From positions 1 to 6,115 of the forward strand of contig JBOGDQ010000308.1 in NCBI GenBank assembly GCA_050742975.1: a DNA stretch of 6,115 nt, given 5' to 3'. The DNA is from JBDTGE01 sp050742975. Lineage in GTDB: Bacteria > Actinomycetota > Actinomycetes > Mycobacteriales > Jatrophihabitantaceae. The notes under the pieces were generated by a model. It worked only from the letters and a program-made list of their open reading frames with translations. It was not told where the DNA came from and ran no database searches. Made by a program: the position numbers and the translations under genes. Shown here piece after piece: positions 1 to 5,644 of the stretch (the stretch's first letter is position 1; every line of letters begins with the position of its first letter).

Positions 1-187
1 AGGTGAGGGAATCGCCTACCGCACCGTCCAGCCCCAGACGGGCGGCCGCTTCGACGTCGTCCGCGGCGAGCTGCGCCGACCGGACGAGGGCGAACAGGGT
101 GGGCCGTCGATCCCAGCCGGCTGCGCCGACGTGGGCCTCGATCTCGGCGGTCGCGGCCTCGAGCAGTCCGGCCTGTGTGGAGCTCAC
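1..187 (-). CDS. PPA1309-like family protein, N-terminal part (cut by left edge)
   Basis: The reverse strand has an open frame from GTG at 187-185 to the window edge, giving 62 residues with no stop. The residues around AEIEAHVGAAGWDRRPTLFA, followed by LVRSAQLAA, match my memory of a small actinobacterial family of unknown function (PPA1309-like), which is often found beside UPF0182 genes. I chose the GTG because an AGGA (complement 196-199) lies 8 bases upstream of it. An in-frame ATG at 259 would add 24 residues rich in Arg and Gly that look non-coding. The gene is divergent from the UPF0182 gene, with 91 bases between the starts. No catalytic motif is visible and the function is unknown. 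The family name is recalled rather than searched; the coding call itself is firmer. Confidence 0.72.
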   Translation of the reverse strand, partial: MSSTQAGLLEAATAEIEAHVGAAGWDRRPTLFALVRSAQLAADDVEAAARLGLDGAVGDSLT

Positions 188-266
188 CGCGACGATCCTG
201 CCGCATCGCCGTCCGGAACCGTAAGCCCGGCCGGTACGTTGACTGACGAAGCTGACCATTTCAGTC

Positions 267-272
267 GAGGAG
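267..272 (+). promoter_or_regulatory. Ribosome binding site of the UPF0182 gene
   Basis: GAGGAG lies 6 bases before GTG 279 and 12 bases before the in-frame ATG 285. This spacing favours GTG as the true start. I found no convincing -10/-35 pair in the 91-base divergent gap. A TTGACT at 239-244 has no acceptable -10 at the right distance. Confidence 0.7.
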
Positions 273-278
273 CTGCTC

Positions 279-3245
279 GTGGCCATGCGGCCGCCCATGC
301 CCAGCGTGACCCTTTCGCGCAGGTCGAAGATCGCGCTGTCCGTCGTCGCCGCGCTGATTGTGTTGCTCATCGTGCTGGTCAAGCTGACCGGCGTGTATGT
401 CAACTGGCTCTGGTTCGGTCAACTCGGGTACCGCCACGTCTACAGCAATGTCCTCTGGACCCGGGTGTCCCTGTTCGCCATCTTCGGGTTCGCGATGGCG
501 CTGATCCTCGGCGGCAACCTCGTCGTCGCATACATGTTGCGGCCGCCGTTCCGGCCCATGTCCACGGAGCAGCAGAACCTCGAGCGCTACCGCGTGATGA
601 TCGAGCCGCGGCGCAAGCTAATCCTCGCCGTCGTCATGGTGCTGTCCCTGCTGTTCTGCGGCATGTCCTCGCAGGGCGACTGGAAGACGTGGCAGCTGTG
701 GCTGCACGGCGGCACGTTCGGCGTCAAGGACCCGCAGTTCCATCGTGACCTGTCTTTCTTCACGTGGGATTACCCCGCGTACCGGCTGATGCTCAGCTTC
801 GGCTTCACCGCGATCATCTTCTCGGTGATCCTCTCGGTCGCGGTGCACTACCTGTCCGGCGCGATCCGGTTGCAGACGCCCGGCCCGAAGGTGACGCCCG
901 CGGCCCGCAGGCACCTCACCGTTCTGGTGTTCGTCTTCATGGCGCTCAAGGCCGTCGCGTACTGGCTGGACCGGTACGGGCTGGTGTTCTCCGACCGCAG
1001 CAAGTTCACCGGCGCGTCCTATACCGACGTGCACTCGGTGCTGCCCGCGCGCACCATCTTGTTCTGGATCGCGATCATCCTCGCGCTCGCGGTGCTGGGC
1101 AGCCTGTGGCTGCGCAGCGCGTTGCTGCCCGGTATCGGTTTCATCGTGCTGATGGTGCTCAGCGTGCTGATCGGCGGCATCTATCCTGCGATCTTCGAGC
1201 AGGTGTCGGTCAAGCCGAACGCCAGCACGAAGGAGATCCCGTACATCCTCAAGAACATCAACGCGACGCGGCAGGCGTACGGCATCGTGAGTTCGACCGA
1301 CCCGGGTGGGACGGTCACCTACAAGAGCTACGTCCCGACGTCGCAGCCCAGCACGTCCGCGTTGAAGTCGAGCGATCCGACCGTCAGCGACATCCGGATC
1401 CTGGACCCCAACGTCATCTCGCCGACCGTGACGCAGCAGCAGTCGGGCAAGAACGTCTACGGCTTCGCGACGAAGCTGGACGTCGACCGGTACACGATCG
1501 ACGGCGTCGAGCACGACTACATCGTCGGCATCCGCGAGCTCGACGCGGCCAACCTGCAGGGCACGCAGGGCAACTGGATCAACCAGCACACGAACTACAC
1601 GCACGGTTACGGCTTCGTCGCAGCGCAGGCGAACAAGGACGTCACGACGATCGGCAATCAGGCCGGCGCGTACACCGAGGGCGGCATCCCGCAGACCGGA
1701 CCGCTGACGATCAAGCACCCGCAGACGTACTACGGCGAACTGCTGCCCGACTACTCGATCGTTGGCGCGGAGGGCCCGCCGCAGGAGTTCGACGGCAACG
1801 GTACGACCAAGACCCGGTACACCGGTGCCGGTGGCGTCTCGCTGAGCAACCTCTTCAGCCGGCTCGCCTTCGCCGTGAAGTACAAGCAGGGCAACTTCGT
1901 TCTCAACGACGCGGCCAGCGCGACGGGCGCAAAGATCATCTTCAATCGCGATCCGCGCGAGATGGTGAAGAAGGTCGCGCCGTACCTGACGGTCGACTCC
2001 GACCCCTACCCGATCGTCGATCAGAGCTCGGGCGACATCGTGTGGATGGTCGACGGGTACACCACCCTGAACAACTACCCGTACTCCGAGCGCCAGTCCC
2101 TGTCGAGCCTCACGCAGGACTCGCTGTCGGCGAACAACAAGACCGCGAGCCAGCCGAACGACAGCATCAACTACATCCGGAACTCGGTGAAGGCGACGGT
2201 CGACGCGTACACGGGCAAGGTGACGCTCTACCAGTGGGACAACCAGGATCCGGTGCTGAAGGCGTGGATGTCGATCTTCCCTGGGACGGTGCAGCCGAAG
2301 GCGGACATGCCGACCGACGTCCTCGATCACGCGCGCTACCCCGAGGACCTGTTCGAGGTGCAGCGCGCCACGCTCGCGCAGTACCACGTCGACAACCCGG
2401 TGACGTTCTACAACCAGAGTGACAAGTGGACGGTGCCGGCCGACCCGACCGACCGCGCGGCCAACCAGCCGCCGTACTACGTGCTGGCCTCCGCGCCGGA
2501 CAGCGGTGCGACCGCGCCGGAGTTCCAGCTCACCACGCCGATGAAGGTCAACAACCAGACGTACCTGGCCTCCTACATCAGCGTGAACAACGATCCCGGC
2601 CCCGACTACGGCAAGTTCACCGTGCTGACCTTGCCCCAGGGGTCGGTGATCCAGGGTCCTGAGCAGGTGTTCAACAACTTCAACGTCGAGCCAACCATCT
2701 CCAAGGACATCAACCTGCTCGGCAGCGGGGGATCGACCATCGTCCACGGCAACCTGCTCACCCTGCCGGTCGGTGACTCGTTCCTCTACGTCGAACCCTT
2801 GTACGTGCAGGGGGCGACCAACGGATTCCCTATCCTGCAACGCATCCTGGTCTCCTACGGCGACAAGATCGGGTACGCGAAGACCCTGTCCGAGGCGTTG
2901 AAGAACCTCAGCCAGGCTCAGGTGGGGGAGTCGCTGACCACGACCGGTTCGCCGACGAGCCCGAGCACGCCGGCCCCGTCCAAGACGCCGACGACGACGC
3001 CGTCCAAGACGCCTACCAACTCGCACCCTCCGACGCCACCGACGACGCAGCAGCAGTTGCTCACCAAGCTGGACACTGCCTACACCGACCTGCTCGCGGC
3101 GACCAAGAGCGGCGATTTCGCCAAGATCGGGGCGGCGCAGGCGCAGGTGAACGAGCTCGTCGCGCAGTACCTGGAACGATATGGGCAGCTGCCGTCGTCG
3201 ACCGGATCGCCGAGTGCGGGCACCTCCCCGTCGCCGACCAGGTAG
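279..3245 (+). CDS. UPF0182 family integral membrane protein
   Basis: A complete 988-residue protein, close to the usual 950-1000 residues of the actinobacterial UPF0182 family, whose function is not established. The N-terminal third has seven likely membrane segments at about residues 18-37, 61-85, 114-130, 167-190, 212-230, 258-277 and 282-304. The loop before the fourth carries the family-like FGVKDPQFHRDLSFF. Just after the last segment, VKPNASTKEIPYILKNINATR (about 311-331) matches the conserved entry to the large extracytoplasmic domain. Further family blocks include WINQHTNYTHGYG (about 433-445), VDGYTTLNNYPYS (near 590) and HARYPEDLFEVQR (about 684-696). A Pro/Thr/Ser-rich linker (about 890-925) separates this domain from a short helical segment, LDTAYTDLLAATKSGDFAKI, and a final low-complexity tail. 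The start is GTG, supported by GAGGAG 6 bases upstream. Family membership is near certain; biochemical role is unknown. Confidence 0.96.
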   Translation: MAMRPPMPSVTLSRRSKIALSVVAALIVLLIVLVKLTGVYVNWLWFGQLGYRHVYSNVLWTRVSLFAIFGFAMALILGGNLVVAYMLRPPFRPMSTEQQNLERYRVMIEPRRKLILAVVMVLSLLFCGMSSQGDWKTWQLWLHGGTFGVKDPQFHRDLSFFTWDYPAYRLMLSFGFTAIIFSVILSVAVHYLSGAIRLQTPGPKVTPAARRHLTVLVFVFMALKAVAYWLDRYGLVFSDRSKFTGASYTDVHSVLPARTILFWIAIILALAVLGSLWLRSALLPGIGFIVLMVLSVLIGGIYPAIFEQVSVKPNASTKEIPYILKNINATRQAYGIVSSTDPGGTVTYKSYVPTSQPSTSALKSSDPTVSDIRILDPNVISPTVTQQQSGKNVYGFATKLDVDRYTIDGVEHDYIVGIRELDAANLQGTQGNWINQHTNYTHGYGFVAAQANKDVTTIGNQAGAYTEGGIPQTGPLTIKHPQTYYGELLPDYSIVGAEGPPQEFDGNGTTKTRYTGAGGVSLSNLFSRLAFAVKYKQGNFVLNDAASATGAKIIFNRDPREMVKKVAPYLTVDSDPYPIVDQSSGDIVWMVDGYTTLNNYPYSERQSLSSLTQDSLSANNKTASQPNDSINYIRNSVKATVDAYTGKVTLYQWDNQDPVLKAWMSIFPGTVQPKADMPTDVLDHARYPEDLFEVQRATLAQYHVDNPVTFYNQSDKWTVPADPTDRAANQPPYYVLASAPDSGATAPEFQLTTPMKVNNQTYLASYISVNNDPGPDYGKFTVLTLPQGSVIQGPEQVFNNFNVEPTISKDINLLGSGGSTIVHGNLLTLPVGDSFLYVEPLYVQGATNGFPILQRILVSYGDKIGYAKTLSEALKNLSQAQVGESLTTTGSPTSPSTPAPSKTPTTTPSKTPTNSHPPTPPTTQQQLLTKLDTAYTDLLAATKSGDFAKIGAAQAQVNELVAQYLERYGQLPSSTGSPSAGTSPSPTR
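2976..3016 (+). repeat. 24-bp-period coding repeat in the Thr/Pro linker
   Basis: The string CCGTCCAAGACGCC occurs at 2976 and again at 3000. It encodes two PSKTPT units separated by threonines. This is an in-frame low-complexity repeat inside the UPF0182 linker, likely from slippage or duplication. It is not a mobile or regulatory repeat. Confidence 0.7.
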
Positions 3246-3250
3246 CCGGT

Positions 3251-3279
3251 TTGGAGTCGGGGACGACGCCGGGTAGGCT
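3251..3279 (+). promoter_or_regulatory. Probable promoter of the initiator tRNA gene
   Basis: TTGGAG (3251-3256) and TAGGCT (3274-3279) are separated by exactly 17 bases. They resemble the -35 TTGACA and -10 TANNNT elements of the main actinobacterial sigma factor. The predicted transcription start would fall near 3286-3288, a few bases before the tRNA 5' end at 3292. The location right after the UPF0182 stop suggests the tRNA has its own promoter. Confidence 0.55.
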
Positions 3280-3291
3280 CGTATCTACCGA

Positions 3292-3365
3292 CGCGGGGTG
3301 GAGCAGCTCGGTAGCTCGCTGGGCTCATAACCCAGAGGTCGCAGGTTCAAATCCTGCCCCCGCTA
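3292..3365 (+). tRNA. Initiator tRNA-fMet (anticodon CAU)
   Basis: A full cloverleaf of 74 bases. The acceptor strands CGCGGGG and CCCCGCT pair except for C1·U72, the mismatch expected of a bacterial initiator tRNA. The anticodon stem CTGGG/CCCAG carries the three consecutive G-C pairs typical of initiators, around the loop CTCATAA with anticodon CAT. The T arm is GCAGG-TTCAAAT-CCTGC and the discriminator base is A at 3365. The next bases are CAACG, so the 3' CCA is not encoded and must be added by the CCA-adding enzyme. The gene appears intact, and its 3' end faces the probable integrated element, so it may double as the attachment site. Confidence 0.96.
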
Positions 3366-3384
3366 CAACGTAGGGCAGTAAATA

Positions 3385-3418
3385 CAAGGGCCCCGATACT
3401 TCGGTATCGGAGCCCTTG
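3385..3418 (+). terminator. Strong hairpin with UUCG loop after the tRNA
   Basis: CAAGGGC (3385-3391) pairs with GCCCTTG (3412-3418), and CCGATAC (3393-3399) pairs with GTATCGG (3404-3410). A single C/A mismatch separates the two stems and the tetraloop is TTCG. It begins 20 bases after the tRNA and probably ends its transcription. There is no T-run after it, so it would be a non-canonical terminator of the kind common in actinobacteria. Because it is nearly symmetrical, it could also stop leftward transcription before it crosses the tRNA. Confidence 0.6.
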
Positions 3419-3420
3419 AT

Positions 3421-3442
3421 CATTTGACCCTCATTTGACCCT
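3421..3442. repeat. Perfect 11-bp tandem direct repeat near the putative attachment end
   Basis: CATTTGACCCT occurs twice with no gap, at 3421-3431 and 3432-3442. A period of 11 bp places both copies on nearly the same face of the helix, as expected for two adjacent protein-binding sites. Position, 56 bases from the tRNA end, would suit integrase arm-type or Xis sites; that role is inference. Confidence 0.75.
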
Positions 3443-3525
3443 GGGAAATTGCGCCAGGATCTGGACGCCCGGCCGTCCTCGGGCACGCGCGACGCCGCTG
3501 GCCAGCGCACCGACGCCGACGTCTC

Positions 3526-3545
3526 ATAGCAGAAATTGCTATAGT
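3526..3545 (+). promoter_or_regulatory. Promoter with overlapping palindromic operator for the HTH/nucleotidyltransferase pair
   Basis: ATAGCA (3526-3531) and TGCTAT (3537-3542) form a perfect 6-bp inverted repeat around GAAAT. The right arm overlaps TATAGT (3540-3545), a good -10 box. A start of transcription 7-8 bases after this box falls on or next to GTG 3553, which suggests a leaderless mRNA. The -35 region (about 3517-3522, CGACGT) is poor. A dimeric HTH protein bound here would block RNA polymerase, so autorepression by the first gene is the natural inference. Confidence 0.6.
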
Positions 3546-3552
3546 CTTGGAC

Positions 3553-4071
3553 GTGGACGATCGTGGTGAAGTGCTGCGCAAGGTAATGCTCGACACGGGC
3601 ATCACCCAGTCCGAGCTGTCCCGGCTCAGCGGTGTCCGCCAGCCGAGCATCAGCCAAACCTTGTCCGGCCGAATCGAGGTCAGCGACGAACAGCTGGACC
3701 GCCTTCTCTCGTGCATGGGCTATCGCTTGGAGGTGACCAGACGGCCGGTCCGTCCCGAACTCACCCGCTCGGAACGCAGGTCCTGGCAGCTGCATCGAAA
3801 ACTCTCGCGCGGTCTCGACGAGTCAGTGCTGATTGAGTGGCGTCCGACGATTCAGCGCAACCTCACGCGCCTTCGCGAGGGTGTGCAGGGCCAGCCGCAC
3901 GAGCGGAATCTCAGCCACTGGAAAAAGCTGGTCGACTCCAGCGACATCAACGGCCTGCACCGCGTGCTCACTGGTCTGGACCGCGACTCGATCGAGATGC
4001 GCGAAGTCTCTCCGCTGAGCGGTCTGCTGTCGACCGAGGACCGCACCGAAGCAATGCACCTGGTCAGCTGA
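3553..4071 (+). CDS. XRE-type helix-turn-helix regulator, probable antitoxin-like partner
   Basis: A 172-residue protein. Residues about 18-39, TQSELSRLSGVRQPSISQTL plus SG, form a clear XRE/Cro-type helix-turn-helix that should bind DNA. The end of the protein, MREVSPLSGLLSTEDR (about 149-164), resembles a conserved C-terminal signature I know from actinobacterial HTH proteins paired with nucleotidyltransferases. The stop TGA shares its A with the ATG of the next gene, so the two are translationally coupled. I prefer GTG 3553 over the in-frame TTG 3547 because the -10 box TATAGT ends only 7 bases before it and there is no Shine-Dalgarno sequence, as in leaderless genes. A likely job is to repress its own operon through the palindrome just upstream and to neutralise the partner enzyme. 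The HTH is certain; the antitoxin role is inference. Confidence 0.82.
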   Translation: MDDRGEVLRKVMLDTGITQSELSRLSGVRQPSISQTLSGRIEVSDEQLDRLLSCMGYRLEVTRRPVRPELTRSERRSWQLHRKLSRGLDESVLIEWRPTIQRNLTRLREGVQGQPHERNLSHWKKLVDSSDINGLHRVLTGLDRDSIEMREVSPLSGLLSTEDRTEAMHLVS

Positions 4072-4640
4072 TGCGCCGCGACCAGCTCGAGCATGCGATC
4101 CGGACCGCGTGCCAGATCATCGAGGTCCCCGAGATTATTGTGGTCGGCTCACAGGCCATCCTTGGCACCTACAGCGAGGATCAGCTTCCTTCCGCGGCGA
4201 CGATGTCGATCGAGATCGACGTCCTGCCCATCGCGGACAGCAACGACGAGACTGCTCGGCTGGCCGACCTGATCGAAGGAGTTGCCGGCGAGTTCTCGCC
4301 GTTCGAGCAGACTCACGGCTTCAGCATCGACGGCGTCGACCTGGACACCTCTGCTCTACCTGATGGGTGGCGCGAAAGACTCGTCAAGGTTCAGAACGCC
4401 AACACCGCGGCCCCGTCCGGCGAGCCGCAGTTCACCGGCTGGTGTCTCGACAAGGAAGACCTCTGTGTCGCCAAGCTGTGCGCGTTGCGCGAGAAGGACC
4501 AGAACTTTGTCGGTGCGTTGCTCGATGCCGGCCTGGTAGACGCGCCAGTCATCGCGGCACGACTTGTCATGGTTGCCGGGCGCTTCGGCCCGGCCGCCGA
4601 GCGAGCAATCGAGTGGATCGCCGCCCGTCGAACTGCGTGA
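4071..4640 (+). CDS. DUF6036/AbiEii-like nucleotidyltransferase, probable toxin-like partner
   Basis: A 189-residue protein whose ATG overlaps the stop of the HTH gene by one base. Residues 26-32 (GSQAILG) followed by SIEID (46-50) look like the glycine-serine and acidic metal-binding motifs of the nucleotidyltransferase fold. In the acidic motif, E48 and D50 are the candidate ligands. FEQTHGFSIDGVDLDT (about 78-93) and DKEDLCVAKLCALREKDQNF (127-146) match blocks I recall from the DUF6036 family, the second resembling the C-terminal domain of AbiEii-type toxins. Known relatives such as AbiEii and MenA transfer nucleotides, in MenA onto tRNA 3' ends. Whether this protein is toxic, or acts on tRNA, cannot be told here. 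A longer frame reaching back to 3837 is only an extension through the HTH gene. No RBS of its own is obvious, which fits coupled translation. Confidence 0.78.
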   Translation: MRRDQLEHAIRTACQIIEVPEIIVVGSQAILGTYSEDQLPSAATMSIEIDVLPIADSNDETARLADLIEGVAGEFSPFEQTHGFSIDGVDLDTSALPDGWRERLVKVQNANTAAPSGEPQFTGWCLDKEDLCVAKLCALREKDQNFVGALLDAGLVDAPVIAARLVMVAGRFGPAAERAIEWIAARRTA

Positions 4641-4698
4641 CGGTCGGCAGCCGTTCTTGCCCAGGCGGCAAAGCAGGTTCGGTTAGCGATTCATGCCG

Positions 4699-5313
4699 TC
4701 AGCGCACGGAGCGCAGCGGGCTCGCGCCCCACGCGAACGCAGCCAGCGCCGCGTCGGTGGCTGCGAGGTCGAACGCGTCCGGGTCGAAGCTGCGACCGCC
4801 GATCCACTCGCTGAACTGCTCGTGCTCGTCGTGCGCCGGATCGGCAAGCGCCTCCAGGAAGTCGCCGTAGCCCCAGGGCCCACCGACGTCCTCGGGCGGG
4901 CAGGCCCGGCGCCCGGCCGAGCAGGTCGGGTAACGCGTTCCGGGCTCGGCGTCGAGCACCTTCTCCACCGCCACGCGGTGTACCCAGTTGTCGCCGAAGT
5001 CGTAGACGTAGTCCAGGCGGTCGCCCTCGCTGGCGAGACGGAACAGCTTGGCACGCGACTCGTCAAGTACGTCGTCCATCCCCCAGTCCGGGTCGGGGGT
5101 TCCGTAGCGTGCACGACCGATCTCGAACTGGTGCAGGTGCGAGTTGGTCCAACCGAATGCTGTCTGAATGACGTCGTTCAGTTCGCCGAGGTCGATCTCG
5201 CCGGGCACCAGCACGCGTCGCCAGACCGGCGGCCGGATCCCCGTCAACTGGATCTTGAGCTGGAAGATGCGAGTCTTGGCAGCGATCCGACGAGCAGCAG
5301 GCATGCCGGCCAT
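4699..5313 (-). CDS. pRiA4b ORF-3 family protein (IS1096 TnpR-like fold)
   Basis: A complete 204-residue protein. It has all the hallmarks of the PRiA4_ORF3 domain: IRPPVWRRVLVPG (26-38), FGWTNSHLHQF (53-63), YDFGDNWVHRV (104-114) and CPPEDVGGPWGY (138-149). The family was first noted on plasmid pRiA4b and as the TnpR-like passenger of IS1096. Despite that name it has no known resolvase chemistry, and its function is unestablished. The start is ATG 5313, with AGGTGG (complement 5321-5326) 7 bases upstream; a second in-frame Met lies three codons later. It begins 56 bases after the stop of the excisionase-like gene on the same strand and may share its transcript. Its 3' end converges on the nucleotidyltransferase gene, with 58 bases between. 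The coding sequence is visibly more GC-rich than the nucleotidyltransferase gene, hinting at a separate origin. Confidence 0.88.
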   Translation of the reverse strand: MAGMPAARRIAAKTRIFQLKIQLTGIRPPVWRRVLVPGEIDLGELNDVIQTAFGWTNSHLHQFEIGRARYGTPDPDWGMDDVLDESRAKLFRLASEGDRLDYVYDFGDNWVHRVAVEKVLDAEPGTRYPTCSAGRRACPPEDVGGPWGYGDFLEALADPAHDEHEQFSEWIGGRSFDPDAFDLAATDAALAAFAWGASPLRSVR

Positions 5314-5369
5314 GCTCTCACCACCTGGCAGCGCGAAGACCGGGCACCCACGCGGCGCAGAGCCGACGA

Positions 5370-5594
5370 TTAGGCCACCTCACTGCCTGGGAGCCGGCCG
5401 GTGGCCAGCAGTTCGAGCAGCGGTGCCGTCGGAATCTTGATCAGCCTCCCGGCACGGATGACCGGCGTGGGCCACGCGTGGGTGCGTACCAACTCGTAGG
5501 CGAGGGTGCGGCCGATGCCCAGCACTCGCGCCGCTTGCGGCACGGTGAGCATCGGGGGCAGTCCTGTGGGCGAGATGGTTGGTGGCAACTGCAT
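5370..5594 (-). CDS. Small helix-turn-helix protein, excisionase (Xis)-like
   Basis: A 74-residue protein. The segment from LTVPQAARVLGIGRTLAYEL through TPVIRAGRLIKIPTAPLLEL is a winged HTH of the HTH_17/excisionase type, which occurs in small DNA-bending proteins that steer integrases toward excision. I chose ATG 5594 because AGAGGAG (complement 5601-5607) lies 6 bases upstream, an excellent Shine-Dalgarno sequence. An alternative ATG at 5648 overlaps the stop of the upstream gene as ATGA and would add 18 residues, but lacks a well-placed RBS. In related actinobacterial elements this gene sits directly before the integrase, and here no integrase follows. It could instead be a regulator of the element's own transfer genes. 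HTH type is clear; the excision role is inferred from context. Confidence 0.8.
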   Translation of the reverse strand: MQLPPTISPTGLPPMLTVPQAARVLGIGRTLAYELVRTHAWPTPVIRAGRLIKIPTAPLLELLATGRLPGSEVA

Positions 5595-5600
5595 GACGAT

Positions 5601-5607
5601 CTCCTCT
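5601..5607 (-). promoter_or_regulatory. Ribosome binding site deciding the Xis-like start
   Basis: On the reverse strand AGAGGAG stands 6 bases before ATG 5594. It favours the 74-residue form over the 92-residue form that starts in the ATGA overlap with the upstream gene. Both starts might be used, one by reinitiation and one by direct binding. Confidence 0.65.
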
Positions 5608-5644
5608 GTCGTGATCTGGGCTATCTCGAACGTTTCTGAGTGCG

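Noticed and set aside
131..748. A forward-strand 205-codon frame over the divergent gap and the start of the UPF0182 gene.
   Set aside because: The composition is Arg/Ala/His-rich and it is out of frame with the clear UPF0182 coding sequence. The other forward frames at 764-2422 and 2426-2662 are rejected for the same reason.
618..3026. An 802-codon open frame on the reverse strand across the UPF0182 gene.
   Set aside because: It is Arg/Val-rich with no recognisable domain and lies fully antisense to a well-conserved gene. Such frames are a routine by-product of high GC at third codon positions.
3420..3716. A 98-codon reverse-strand frame whose end overlaps the 11-bp repeats, considered as a leftover integrase C-terminus.
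   Set aside because: No integrase motif such as the R-H-R-Y catalytic set is visible and most of it is antisense to the HTH gene.
3325..3795. A 156-codon reverse-strand frame crossing the HTH gene, the hairpin and the tRNA, ending in GAGFEPATSGL.
   Set aside because: The ending is the well-known spurious translation of an antisense tRNA. The rest is antisense to the HTH gene and shows no domain, so it is not an integrase remnant I can support.
4657..4671. Inverted repeat TTGCC/GGCAA between the convergent genes, considered as a terminator.
   Set aside because: The arms are only 5 bp, there is no T-run on either side, and chance occurrence is likely in this GC-rich gap. The 58-base gap holds nothing else I can support.
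4693..5373. A forward-strand 226-codon frame over the pRiA4b ORF-3-type gene.
   Set aside because: It is antisense to a gene with four intact family signatures and has no recognisable domain of its own.
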